A stretch of DNA of 64,000 bases, from contig CM036633.1 of assembly GCA_020746105.1 (NCBI GenBank), positions 15,236,501 through 15,300,500 on the forward strand, given 5' to 3'. The notes under the pieces are model-generated. The model was not told where the DNA came from. It did no database searches and saw only the letters and a program-made list of their open reading frames with translations. Each line of letters begins with the position of its first letter. The first letter of the stretch is position 1. The position numbers and the translations under genes were made by a program. This stretch comes from Trogon surrucura. Lineage: Eukaryota > Chordata > Aves > Trogoniformes > Trogonidae. Below, piece after piece: positions 38,361 through 48,670 of this stretch.

Positions 38361-41305
38361 ACCTTGCCATGAAGATCTTCAGGCCACTTGCTAGATCTGT
38401 CCGTCCCTTTAAGAGCCCTGCTCTGCAAATGACACTTGTGCAGGTGTAAGAGGGGAGGTGCAGGCAGGCAGAGGGACACGGGGTCCGCACCACGTTTGAG
38501 AGCCGGGATTCTACTCTTAGCTCTGGCCACGGGAAATTGTGCAAGACATTTTGGAGTCTTCAGTCTCTTTGCAAAAAGTATGGCTGCTCACACGGCTGAA
38601 AAACACTGAAAACTGGACCAAAAAAAAGAAAAACGTCTACTTAAGAGCTAAATGAAATCAGCAGCCAGGGGTTCTTTCCTACCACACATCTCCTTGTTTT
38701 CCTTCCTTTTGTCTATCCATATCAAAATAACCAAACTAAAATACTTTTTTGTATTTACCTCTAATTCTCCATCAAGGAAATACACAATTAGGTAGATAGC
38801 AAACTGGGATTGCTGCTTTTACGCAAGTTTTGCCCATCAATCCTTAACTTTCTTTTTCTTTCTGTCCTCTCACTTCTTGTGCACACACTGAATTTTACCA
38901 TTTTCTTCCCACTGCATTAACAAGAGCAGGACACTTATTAGTTGAGAGACGCTGACTCCTTTGGACTAAGTGCTAAACTAACCTTAGGAAGATTATTCAT
39001 GCTCCAGAAATCTTCTATTCCAAGACAAAAGACAACAAATGTAAGAGATGCAGAGACCACAAATTAACAAAACAGTACAGACGAACAGGAAATAAATTAC
39101 TGCACAATAATTAGTCATTATTAGTAGACTGCACGACAATTTTCAGTGTTTAGCAGATAGTAAAACTATCATCACACATTACTCCCAAGCTAAAGAGTCG
39201 GGAAACATCTTGTCGCTTTTAATATGTCTGGGCAAGCTCTGTGTTTCCCTTCCTAAATTCAAGAGAGGAACATCTGTCCCTCACCCCAGTAACTGCTCTC
39301 CTTAACTTATTTTCTTCTCTCATTGGAAAGAAGCCCTCAGGCTTATCACTGCAACTTTCACCCCAGATACTCCAACTGTAACTGCACCTTCCTGTGCTAG
39401 CACTTCATCTTCTGGAAAGGAAAAGAGAGCGCTTCTCAAATTATTGGACCCGTTGTTCAAACTGTACTAAAACATTTGATATAGAAGTTGAATAATTTCC
39501 TACAACGTGTTTTGCAAAGTGTTTTGTTATCCCTGTTTGTACAAACCCCAGCGCAGAAAAGCATCAAACTCTTCAAACCTTATTTGTATTGTAAAACGAT
39601 CTGGTTTGTTGCGTGACGGCTCCATTGGCTTGAATCAATCCACCACAGCATTTAGGCAGTTGGAAATGGGCAGTCTTGCGTCTCTAGTAAAAACAATAAA
39701 AGAAAAAGAAAAATATGAAGAAGATATTGACTAGCAAAGACTTCACTTGACACCAACTACCTGTAGTTTGCTTCCACGTCAATTACGGTTCAGTGTAATC
39801 CTGAAAAACTTTATATCCCAAAAAGCACAAATTTATGATCAAAACTGTTACAAACAGAACAGCTGTCCACACTTAATGCTCCCCTCCACACACCGTCTAG
39901 TGTTCTATAAAGGTACCAATGGAACGGACTGGCAGAACACTCCACTCAAAAGCCACAGGCTATCTGCTTTGATTTTCTCACACATTACTTCTAATTATAG
40001 GGTCTGTCTGTTAATAAGGAACAGCTCTTTTTCCTGGCCTTGCAAAGAAACAGAGTGTATGCTATTTCTGTCTACAACTTCATAGCCCCCTCAGTTGCCC
40101 TTGTGGCCAGGACTTGAGAAAAACAAATTGCAGGGTAAAAGCTCCCACTACAACCCCTGTAACTTCACAGCACGTCACTTGCATGACAGAGCTACTGCCC
40201 AATGAAGAAAACTATGAAGTAGGAGTGAGTGGGATCTCCAGGTAAGAAGCTGCACACAGAACAGAACACCTGTCATAGCCTCTCAGCACAGCCAGATTAA
40301 CAGTAACTTGTTTATGAACAAACCCAAGTAAATATGCTGGTTGGTTCACAGCAGTTATTCCCAGGAGCCTACTGAATCTGCTGGTGGCTCAGAGTAAGCC
40401 CAACCTGATCAATTCACTTCCCAGCTGCTCATTTCCCTCCCTACTCCCAACATCCTACACTACCCGACAGGGACTGGCGCTTCACAAGCATTGTTGTGCC
40501 ACAAAATCACCGGTAATTTCCCCAGGACTGGAAGGTCTTACCTGAGAAAAGAGCTCAGAGTCAAAGAGCATACAGGTTACGTTTCTAAAACTCTAAATCA
40601 CAGCTCTAGGATACACGTTGTAATATACAGGAGGTCAAAGAAGAGGCTTGATCTCCTCTCGTTTCACTGTATGCGAGAAGGAATCCCTCTAAATCCGTTC
40701 AGATGGCCTGCATCTATTCCCACTTCCTACACATTTTTCACCACTTTATTATTAACTGCTCTGACATGATATTCTAGCTAATTTACAATGGGTAGGCACA
40801 ACCCAACGCTCTGCCTGCTATTACACAACTGGAAGCAAACCGCTCAAGCAACACTACTTAACGTCACGATGTGGCAGGTAAACACACCACCAGTACGAGA
40901 AAGTCCAAGGCTACTGTGGAGTGGAGACATCCTACAAAATGAAGTCTTGGAAATTACACGCAATCGTGACTAGCTTGTAATAGCTGCTTTGGAAAAAACA
41001 ACACCTACATTTGGGCTTCTGCATTTAATCTCTTCACGACAGATCATTTGGATCCAGTAGGAGACTACACAGCTGGAATGAAGACATCTGGGTAATGAAC
41101 ACCAAGGGTGTAGTAACAAGTGGGAGCTCACTCTCTTACAGTAGCAGAGAGCTTTTCAGTCGCCTTGATATTTCAGCAACCGACAGAGAGTGAACACTTC
41201 AGGAAGCCTCTTTATTTAAAAACCCATAACTTTTTCTCGCTAATTTAAACTTAATCCCTTTTTTTTTTTTTTTTTTACACACTTTAACATACTCTGATAT
41301 CCTAC

Positions 41306-41410
41306 CTGGAGAGTACTGCAGAGCACCCACCTACACCGGCCTCGGACTGCGGCTGTCTGCAATAACCCGCTGCACGCTGCTCTCCACTGAGCCGCTCCAG
41401 CCTGGCAGCT
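41306..41410 (-). CDS. UQCC1: UQCC1 coding exon 2 (mitochondrial targeting region)
   Basis: This is a 105-bp exon with an excellent acceptor (a CT-rich tract ending GTTCCAG) and donor (CTCCAG then GTAGGA). It is phase 0 at both ends and adds 35 residues, beginning SCQAGAAQWRAACSGLL. Joined to exon 1 it gives a 43-residue N-terminus with five Arg and no Asp or Glu, as expected for a matrix-targeting presequence. The QW..xCSxLL pattern resembles the human segment QWVPVCSRLI. This region is poorly conserved in the family, so the assignment rests mainly on splice sites, phase and composition. Confidence 0.75.
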
Positions 41411-44399
41411 CTGGAACAGAGAGAGCAGCAGTGAAGAAAGGGACACAAACACTCAGAACAGTTTCACTGTCCTCCCACTTCAGCAAGTTCTATTCATTTA
41501 TACAACAATCCTCAGGTTAAGCTCCTAACACGCACTTGACAGAAGTAGAAATTTTGGTTTTTTAAAAAAAAAATCCCTCACCTTCCGGCACAAGCACGCA
41601 ACCCAAGCGTGATGGCAGAAGCGGGTCACTCAAGGTAACGCTGGGCTTTCTACATTGTCAAGCTACACCACGATTTGTGTATCTATACAATAAATTCAGA
41701 CACTTAAAAAGCATTCTTCAACTGATTAGGTGATCTCTAAGAAGCGCTCATCCAACTCTCAGCTTCCGTGCATGTTTGCCTAACTTTACTCAGGCACAGC
41801 TAAGAATTTCAGTATTTCAAAAATCCCTACTGTCCCAACGATTTTCAGTGAAGATAATTACCTTCTGTCAGGAAAATGTCAGGTAGTATGGGAAAGGGGC
41901 AGGGTTTTCCTTGCCTGCACCTTCTTTACACCTTCCATTTCCTGCAATATTCAACTTAGTGCAATATTTACCTCCTTCATACACACTACTGGAAATAACG
42001 TGTGTGTTATTACAACGGCATGCTTCTTTCTAATAAAGATAGCTTCATTTTGAATAGGCCATAAAGATGATCAAGACACTGGAGCATCCAACCTATGGTG
42101 AGAGATTTAGCTTTGAAAAAAAAAAAAAGACTTCAGGGAAATCTTATCACGATGGGGTGGGCAGTCAAACTCTTCTTCAAGGTGCCCGGTGAAAGGACTA
42201 CTATGGGATTAGCAGAGATCTGCCCAAAAATCAGACACAAAATCGACCTGAGTTCCTGTTCCCTCTTCCTGCACAGCCAGCGCTGTCCCTCAGCCCCTCA
42301 CAGAGCTGCATTTAATCCATTAAAGGAATTTACAGGAGTTTTTAAAAAGTGTGAAGGAGGGATGTGCTACCCTAACAAACAGGATTAGGGTTCACTACTA
42401 CCACACCCTCCCGCTTCTACTGTAGCGAGGCAACCTAGTTTCTCCTTTCTCCTTAACATCACTACCCAGCAGGTAAAATTCTCAAAATGATACATTTCTA
42501 CCCAAAAAGACATTTCAGCTCAGTACCCCAAAGTACTTTGTGAGGTAATCCAGAGCTCCGACACCAACAGTTAAACAAGCACTTGTGTGAAAAACAAATC
42601 AACCATTTTTTTTAAATAATTACTACAAGATTCCAAGGCTTATGAGAGAATTTTCTGAGGCTTTCTCTTTGTAACGAGAAGGAAAACATGCCTAGGCTGG
42701 GATAAGTCTTAGAGCTTGAATATACTGGGGTTTATAGCTGTTGCAAAGCACTACTCTAACAAAACTGGACAGAGACGTATGAAATAAGCACACACACACT
42801 TAAAAGGTGAGATGTGATAATCAGGTAATACAGAAAAAGACAAGAGCAGAAAGCAGCAGAGCATCACAAAGGGAACACCCCAAGCAAAGAAATCCCCCCT
42901 TTGCAGAACAGAACCTCCCCGTCAAATCACAAATGCTACCTTCGCTTCTCCATCTGGCCAAAAGAAAACGTAGAGCGTAAACCGAGCAGGATTACTCAGG
43001 GACACCCTGCAGACAGCTCAAGCTCCTGCCGTGGCTAGGTGCCTTGGCAAGATACGGGTGAGCGAATATCACTACGCTCTTCTAAATCCTCATTGCAACC
43101 ATTAGGAAAGCCTTAGGCAGCAGCCAAACTTAGTAATCAAGTTCTGCTCTTAGGTAAAGAACAGCTTTATGGTAATGGCAGCACTAACTAGTAGAGCTGA
43201 AATGTTTGTACCACTGTAGCACAGCGAGCTCTGGAAAAGGCCTAAAGGCTAAACAAAGAAAATAATCCTTTATTTCCAGTACAAAGAAGAGACACTGAAA
43301 ATTTCAGGATTAATATTCATATGATTAGGCAACTATTATACTGTAAAGCAAAAGCAGATGCTGGGAAATGCCAAGGATCACCAAAGCTCGAGCTGAAGCA
43401 CGTTGCTGCTGTCAGAAGTGCCCTGCCTTCAGATCACAAAAATGGCAAATGGCTACATATCCACTCCTCCAAAGAGAATTTCTTCTGGCCAGGATGAAAA
43501 GCTGAAACAGCTTACTTTGCCAGCTGAGTGCAGCTGGCAAGGGAGTTGCCCAGGGACAGGTAAGCCAAGGAGACAAGTCCTTCGCCTTCTGCAAGCAGGT
43601 TTTCATTGCCAACCCCACCCAAGGGGTTCGGCTCCACAGGCAGCTGAACCCATCTGGTGACTCCTTGCTTCTCTACCACTCTCCTGCTCCGCTCCTGCCT
43701 GGTTTCTCCCTCCCTTTTTGCTAGCAAACACCTCTTTAAAGTATTGAAACTGCAGGAAATTATTTTCATGTCACCAACAGTTCTGGTGCTTCAGCATTTG
43801 GCACGCAGGAAAAATGCTGGAGAAAGCAACGGCAGGCAAGAGCGAGAAGACATGAGCAAGGAGAAAGAGCAGGAAGGGTGGGAGGCAGCAGGAACTTCAG
43901 CTCGGTGCTTTTCTGCTGCTCTCGGGCACGTTTGCTCTCGGTTGCTTTCAGCTGGAGCTGAAAGGGCTCACCACGCTGGTAGAAACCACACCCCGAGACA
44001 TGAGTTCCAAGAACTTGGTGGACTAATTTCACAGGCGGGTATTGCCCTCTGACTAAAGGCCTTTCACCTTCTGATCCAACCCGCCGGCACCGGCCGCCCC
44101 TCGGTGTGTGCCGGGACGGGAGCAGGCCCTGGGACGAGCTCCCCTTTTCTGGACTAGGCAGGGGTACTCTGCTGCCAAGACTTTACAGAAAAAGCACACA
44201 AATGCATGAGCAAGAAAGGAACTGCATAATTAAAGAACCCTCGCTCATTCACCGGAACCCAATCCCTTCCACCCAGCTCACAACCTGGAATCTTCACAGG
44301 GCCCTTGCTACCAAGCGCCCCTGCGGTGAGAAGGGGATGCCCGAGGGCTCCCCAGTCCCCGCAGGGCCCCGAGCGACGGGAGCACCGGACTGAGAACTT

Positions 44400-44850
44400 C
44401 TCCAGCCCCGCTCAGGAGCGCCAAACCCGCCCGTAACTGCGGGGAACCGCAACCTCCGGAGGGGAAAAGCTCCGCCCGCTCCTTCAGCGGAGCCCCCCCG
44501 CCGGGCAGGGGGCAGGGGGGCGCGGGGCGCCGCACGCCCCCCGCACGCCGCCGAGCGGCCTGCTCCTCCTCCTCCAGGCCGGGGCCGCGGCGGGGGCGGC
44601 GCCGAAAGACCCCCACGGGGAACGCGCCCGGGCCGCGGCCGCCGCCGCCGCTCGGCTCCCGGCGCGGGGGAAGCGACCCCGGCGTCCGCCGCCGCCACTC
44701 ACCGCGGCTCGGCCCAGCGCCGCCATCGCTCCGCTCGCGCCCGCCCCTTCCGCCCGCCCCGCGCCTGCGCCGCTGCACCTGCGCGGGCCGGGCCGGGGCG
44801 GCGCCGTCCGGCGGGAAGGGAGCGCGGAGGGGGCGAGGGGGGAATCGCGT
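44400..44850. promoter_or_regulatory. UQCC1: CpG island and UQCC1 promoter
   Basis: About 450 bp of extremely GC- and CpG-rich sequence surrounds UQCC1 exon 1; most of it is the first part of intron 1, and about 120 bp lies upstream of the ATG. On the gene's sense strand the segment upstream of the ATG carries GC boxes (GGGGCGGG, GGGGCGGGC), an ETS-type CGGAAG, and an alternating GCGCCTGCGC stretch resembling an NRF-1 site. The YY1-like ATGGCGGC lies on the start codon. No TATA box is seen. This combination is typical of nuclear genes for mitochondrial proteins. A divergent transcript toward 45 kb is possible but not shown by the sequence. Confidence 0.8.
44703..44726 (-). CDS. UQCC1: UQCC1 coding exon 1 (start codon, 8 residues)
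   Basis: The start codon reads off the minus strand at 44726-44724 and encodes MAALGRAA, followed at once by a consensus donor (GCCGCG then GTGAGT). The human protein also begins with a short Met-Ala-Leu run. The exon ends in phase 0, which fits the next exon. The start sits in ATGGCGGC, the core of the YY1 motif that often overlaps start codons of CpG-island genes. Longer frames run through the donor here, but they are GC-rich read-through of intron 1 and have no family similarity. The start choice rests on position in the CpG island, the donor and the N-terminal resemblance. Confidence 0.8.
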
Positions 44851-44854
44851 CTCT

Positions 44855-44944
44855 GCCTGTGCCCGTGCCCGTGCCCGTCCCTGTGCCCGTCCCTGTGCCT
44901 GTGCCCGTTGCCCGTGCCCGTGCCCGTGCCCGTGTCTGTGCCCG
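44855..44944. repeat. CCCGTG hexamer tandem repeat
   Basis: About 90 bp is built of a CCCGTG unit (GGGCAC on the UQCC1 sense strand) with variants CCCTGT and CCCGTC and one one-base slip. It lies about 130-220 bp upstream of the UQCC1 start codon. On the minus strand it reads as many GGG runs separated by three bases, which satisfies the standard G-quadruplex pattern. The plus-strand frame through it spells a Pro-Val repeat, an artefact of the hexamer and not a protein. Confidence 0.9.
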
Positions 44945-45116
44945 CCGGGCACGGCCGGTCCTCTCCTCTGGGAGGGGTCTCAGCTTTGCAGCTGAGTCAC
45001 CGTCCGTGGGGACATTTGGTGGGGGCGCGGCTGGGTGTCCCTGGGGCCGCGATGGGCTGCACCGCGGGCAGGGAGGGGATCCTCCCCCTCTGCTCCGCTC
45101 TGGTGGGACGCCCCTG

Positions 45117-45597
45117 CAGGTCTGGGTCCGGCTCTGGGCTCCTCAGCACGGGACGGGCACGGAGCTGTTGGAGCGGGTCCAGAGGAGGCCCCAGAGATGC
45201 TCAGGGGCTGGAGCAGCTCTGCTGTGGGGACAGGCTGGGAGTTGGGGCTGCTCAGCCTGGGGTAGAGGAGGCTCCCAAAGGGGAGACCTTGCCGCACCTC
45301 CCAGTGCCTGAAGGGGTGCGGGGAAGCTGGGGAGGGGCTCCTGATCAGGGAGTGTAGTGACAGGGCAGTGGTTTTAAACTAGAGCAGAGTAGATTTAGAT
45401 CTGTCATTGGGAAGAAGTTCTTTGCTGTGAGGGTGGTGAGACCCTGGCACAGGTTGCCCAAGAGGTGCAGGAGGCCCCGTCCCTGGATGCATTCAAGGTC
45501 AGGCTTGCTGGGACCCTGAGCAACCTGCAAGGGAGTTGGGACTAGATGTCCTTTAAAGGTCTCTTCCAACCCAAACCATTCTATGAACCTGTGATTT
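45117..45597 (+). mobile_element. CR1 LINE 3' fragment
   Basis: Diverged CR1 with GGAGCGGGTCCAGAGGAGGC, a GGGCTGCTCAGCCTGG block, then GACCCTGGCACAGGTTGCCC, ACTAGATGTCCTTTAAAGGT and a final ATTCTATGAACCTGTGATTT. It lies just beyond the UQCC1 promoter, on the opposite strand to the gene. The left border is approximate. Confidence 0.88.
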
Positions 45598-48439
45598 AAA
45601 AGCTGTGTAGATGTGGCGCTCAGGGACACGGTTCGGTGGTGGATCTGGCAGTGCTGGCCTAACAGATGGACCGATGATCCTGGAGATCTTCCAGCTGAAA
45701 CGCCTCTGTGATGGGCAGCAGCGAGACGTGACAGCAGCAACAGTCTCCTGGCTGAGGCCGATCTGGCTGCCGCAAGCAAGAGACAGAGTCGGTGTGAGCC
45801 TGCATGGGCACTAGCACAGGGGTTGCACAGGGTAGTACCAGGAGAACGTGGCCAAGACCCTCACAGCAGTGTCCCCACCAGCCCCAGAGCCAGCACCTTG
45901 CCTCCAGGAGCGATCCCACCCGTCCCTGGTGTACGTTCCCTGCTCCCCACTTCTGCCCACACCAGCTTTCACAAGGCTGCAGGGTGAACGTGAGCAGCAG
46001 CCCCGTGGGTTGAAATGAGCTGCCTTGTTTTGCCAGGTTAGTATTAACCTGGATCGCGTCCACGTCACCTCACAAATGTTAGTCCGGGTGCACGGGAGGC
46101 TGGTGCAGATGTGAGCAGGAGCAGCTGGGGCAGAGAGCAAGGCTGCTCTTTTCAGCAGCAGCGCTGGCTTTAAAGGCTCAGGGAGCTATAATGTTCTACT
46201 CCTCTCTTTCCCAGCACATTTACTGGGATGTCAGCTTCTCAGGAGGGCAGTAACAGCTGCTTTAATGGCCCTGAAACTCCACAGTAGTCCTTAGAAATCT
46301 TTCGTATGTTCTTAAATGTCAGGCCTCAGGGGGCCAATGGAATCACCTGCTTGGACTTCCCTTCCACAGGCGTCCCAGATCCCCGTGCCTGCAGCCGGTT
46401 GTTTCCAAGATGTTCGGACTCGCTGCAGCTATCTGCTGGAGTAGGCTTCACTGTATCTGACAAGGTGTTTTGGGGGAATCCTGCTGAACACACAGTGGAA
46501 AAATATGACCAGATTTTAGTAAAACGGACTGTTCTGATACGTGGGGACCTTGCTGGACACCTGGAAGATAAAACTGGACTAGACTTGGGTAAAAACAAGC
46601 TGTTCTGAACAAGCCACCCAGGATAATAGTTGATGAATGCATTAAAAAGATCAGGCTGGGAAACTGCATGGAAGCATACATGAACGGGCGTGACTGAGAT
46701 AGTCACAAGGACGAATGTATCAAGAAAAACATAAATCATCCTGTTTGGCTTTATAGTTCAGATACAGAAAACTGTATCTAAGCGGCTCTTGGGGACTCAC
46801 GTGCGCTCTCACGCTCTGTCACACGCACGTATATTCACGCACAACTTCGCCTCTGCTTTTGCTCCTGCTTTTACTCTGCCAGTGAAAGGCCTTGCTTTCA
46901 AATCAGACCAGGGGCTGTCGTCTCCTTCATTGCCGCAGAACGAGTTGTTCTGACGCGGGGCCGGGTGTTGAACCACGCAGGGAACTGTAGATCTGTGTCA
47001 GGGATACGCTGCGTTTCGTTTTGTTCCTGTGCCTGCGGCTAATCCTAGGGGGGAAGGCTAAAGCCAGCTCTGCTTCCTTCAAATTGCTTAGCTGTCCTCC
47101 GCATACTAGACTCAAAGTAACATTAGATACCATTGTTAGCAGCAATTTTTTTTTTGTGAAAGCAAAATGTTTACAGCTTTCTGAAGCCTCTTCTTTGCTG
47201 TTTACGAGATGGAGTCATGAAAAGTGATGAAGCTCAAGAACCCCTACAGTGTATAGTCCTACAGAGAAAGATGCCCCCAACACAAGTGGCCGATCCAAGC
47301 TGTGCCTAACATTACTTTTTAACAATTTTGATTCTTTTTAGCATGTGTAAGCCAGCACAGAAATTTTTCTATTCTTCTTATTGCCATTTTGATCCAGTCT
47401 CAGGTGGTTTTCTACTGACTTGGCTGTTTTTCAGGACCATAGCCCCATTTAATTGCAGGTACCTGATTTGCAGAGTATGTTAAGGAAAGAAGAGCTGCAA
47501 TGGAAGAGGTGAGTATTATCAACTGGGAGACCAGGACACCTGATAATGAAATATTTATTAAACCAGAAATATTTATTAGACCAGATTCAGTGAACTGCTA
47601 AGTAGTGATAGAAAGTGCCACAAGACTGGCAGAGAGGCAGAGGCCTCTCCAGCATAGTTGCAGTGATTGCTTTCAGCATGAAAAATTCAGAATAAAATCC
47701 ATTAATCTTTATCAGGGCAAAACCTGAAGATAATTAGTGTTTTACAGACGCAGCTCAGCCTAGGTCACCATCAGCTCTCCTTGGGAAAAATGGAACAAAG
47801 GCTGCCACCAACAATTCCTCGCTGGCCTCAGAATTCCGCCTTGTCATAACTGAGCATCTACCTACACCCAAATCTTCAGTTTTGAGAAATTGTCGTTTTC
47901 ACCTGACGTCAAAGTGTTCCAGGCTGGCTATGATGCTTAGATTTTCGGCTTATTTAAAACGTTTGCCTGTTCTTGGGTGTTCTAGGCTATAGTGGAAACT
48001 GAGACTTTGATTTTGGGTTGTTCTACTATTCCTTGGCTGCCATAACTAACTACAGACACTTGCAAATCCTGTAGGTATGTAGCTAAAAAGATTGTCTAGA
48101 ATATCCTCTGCTCCCGGTACTCGATGTACTTAGACCTCTTTGTTGCAGGTTTCTCTGATCTGCACCTTAAAGTTTCAGTAAGGAGATTCCCATTTCCATA
48201 TGAAACTTGTTCCAATATTTCACTGTGGATGTTTTCTCATGCTTAACGTAAAGATGCTCAGTGTGAGCCCCATCCTTCTTCCTTTGGTGTCAAGTTCCTA
48301 AAGGTAACAGGAGAGAGCAGAGTTTGGCTGAGACTTTAAGAATTCAGCCTCGGGCTGTTTGCTGGGAGAAGCACCGTGGAGACGTGGAGATACTCTTGGT
48401 TGGTTCTTCTGGAGCTGAGCTCTGCAAGGTTTTTTTTTT

Positions 48440-48670
48440 ATATGTCCTGGACCTGGTTTCACTGGGACAGAAGCCCAGCCCAGCCAGGGTGAGCATAACT
48501 TTGTATACTGTATATTGGCACTAGTATTAATGTTAGTTTTGCTGTTTCATTAAATCTGTTCTCATTCCAACCCATGTCTCTCTTCTTCTTTTCCCAATCC
48601 CCCTTCTCAGATGGAAAAGGGTCATCGGGTGACAGAACAACTGCGATAGTTTAGCCCCTGAGACAGCGTA
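48440..48670 (+). mobile_element. Probable avian ERV LTR fragment
   Basis: The run CTGGTTTCACTGGGACAGAA, GTATACTGTATATTGGCACT, TTTCATTAAATCTGTTCTCA, CAACCCATGTCTCTCTTCTT and the final GATAGTTTAGCCCC resembles the 3' half of an avian ERVL-type LTR (from memory). Borders are not clear, and no second LTR or internal region was seen nearby. Confidence 0.5.

Larger units (their letters stand above)
33018..44702. other. UQCC1: UQCC1 introns between exon 1 and the KIKVAAL exon
   Basis: Covers 33018-35634, 35743-41305 and 41411-44702, interrupted by the exons annotated separately. Contains the LTR remnant at 37800-38360 and a T18 run near 41260. Fragments at about 34770-34930 and 42050-42110 faintly resemble very old CR1 but are too diverged to call. 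The human protein predicts one more small exon between 35743 and 41305, which I could not identify. Confidence 0.65.
1..44850 (-). other. UQCC1: UQCC1 gene span (partial, 3' end outside window)
   Basis: This gene encodes ubiquinol-cytochrome c reductase complex assembly factor 1, the vertebrate Cbp3-family chaperone. With UQCC2 it supports cytochrome b synthesis and early complex III assembly at the mitochondrial inner membrane (family knowledge). Seven exons on the minus strand were placed by translating short blocks, matching them to the human protein from memory, and requiring AG/GT borders and matching phase. The five exons from 35742 down to 2704 read as one continuous open frame. The conserved tail after the GYDE motif is absent, so the last exons lie left of position 1. 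Only a partial gene is visible; the TSS is inferred from the CpG island near 44.73-44.85 kb. Confidence 0.93.

Noticed and set aside
38765..38815. 15-codon phase-0 open stretch with a GAG-GTAAAT donor on the minus strand
   Set aside because: The acceptor has almost no pyrimidine tract, and the hydrophobic peptide matches nothing in UQCC1.
39725..39815. Possible UQCC1 linker exon on the minus strand reading ITLNRN
   Set aside because: It has a good acceptor (AAAGTTTTTCAG) and a short LNR match to the human linker, but a stop codon follows at once and the phase is wrong.
44308..44952. Long GC-rich open frames on the minus strand over the CpG island (up to 214 codons)
   Set aside because: Low stop-codon density in CpG-island DNA explains them. 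They ignore the strong GTGAGT donor after the eighth UQCC1 codon and show only Arg/Ala/Pro/Gly-rich composition.
44859..45357. 150-codon plus-strand frame with a Pro-Val repeat
   Set aside because: The repeat is a translation of the CCCGTG hexamer array, and the rest runs into a CR1 fragment.
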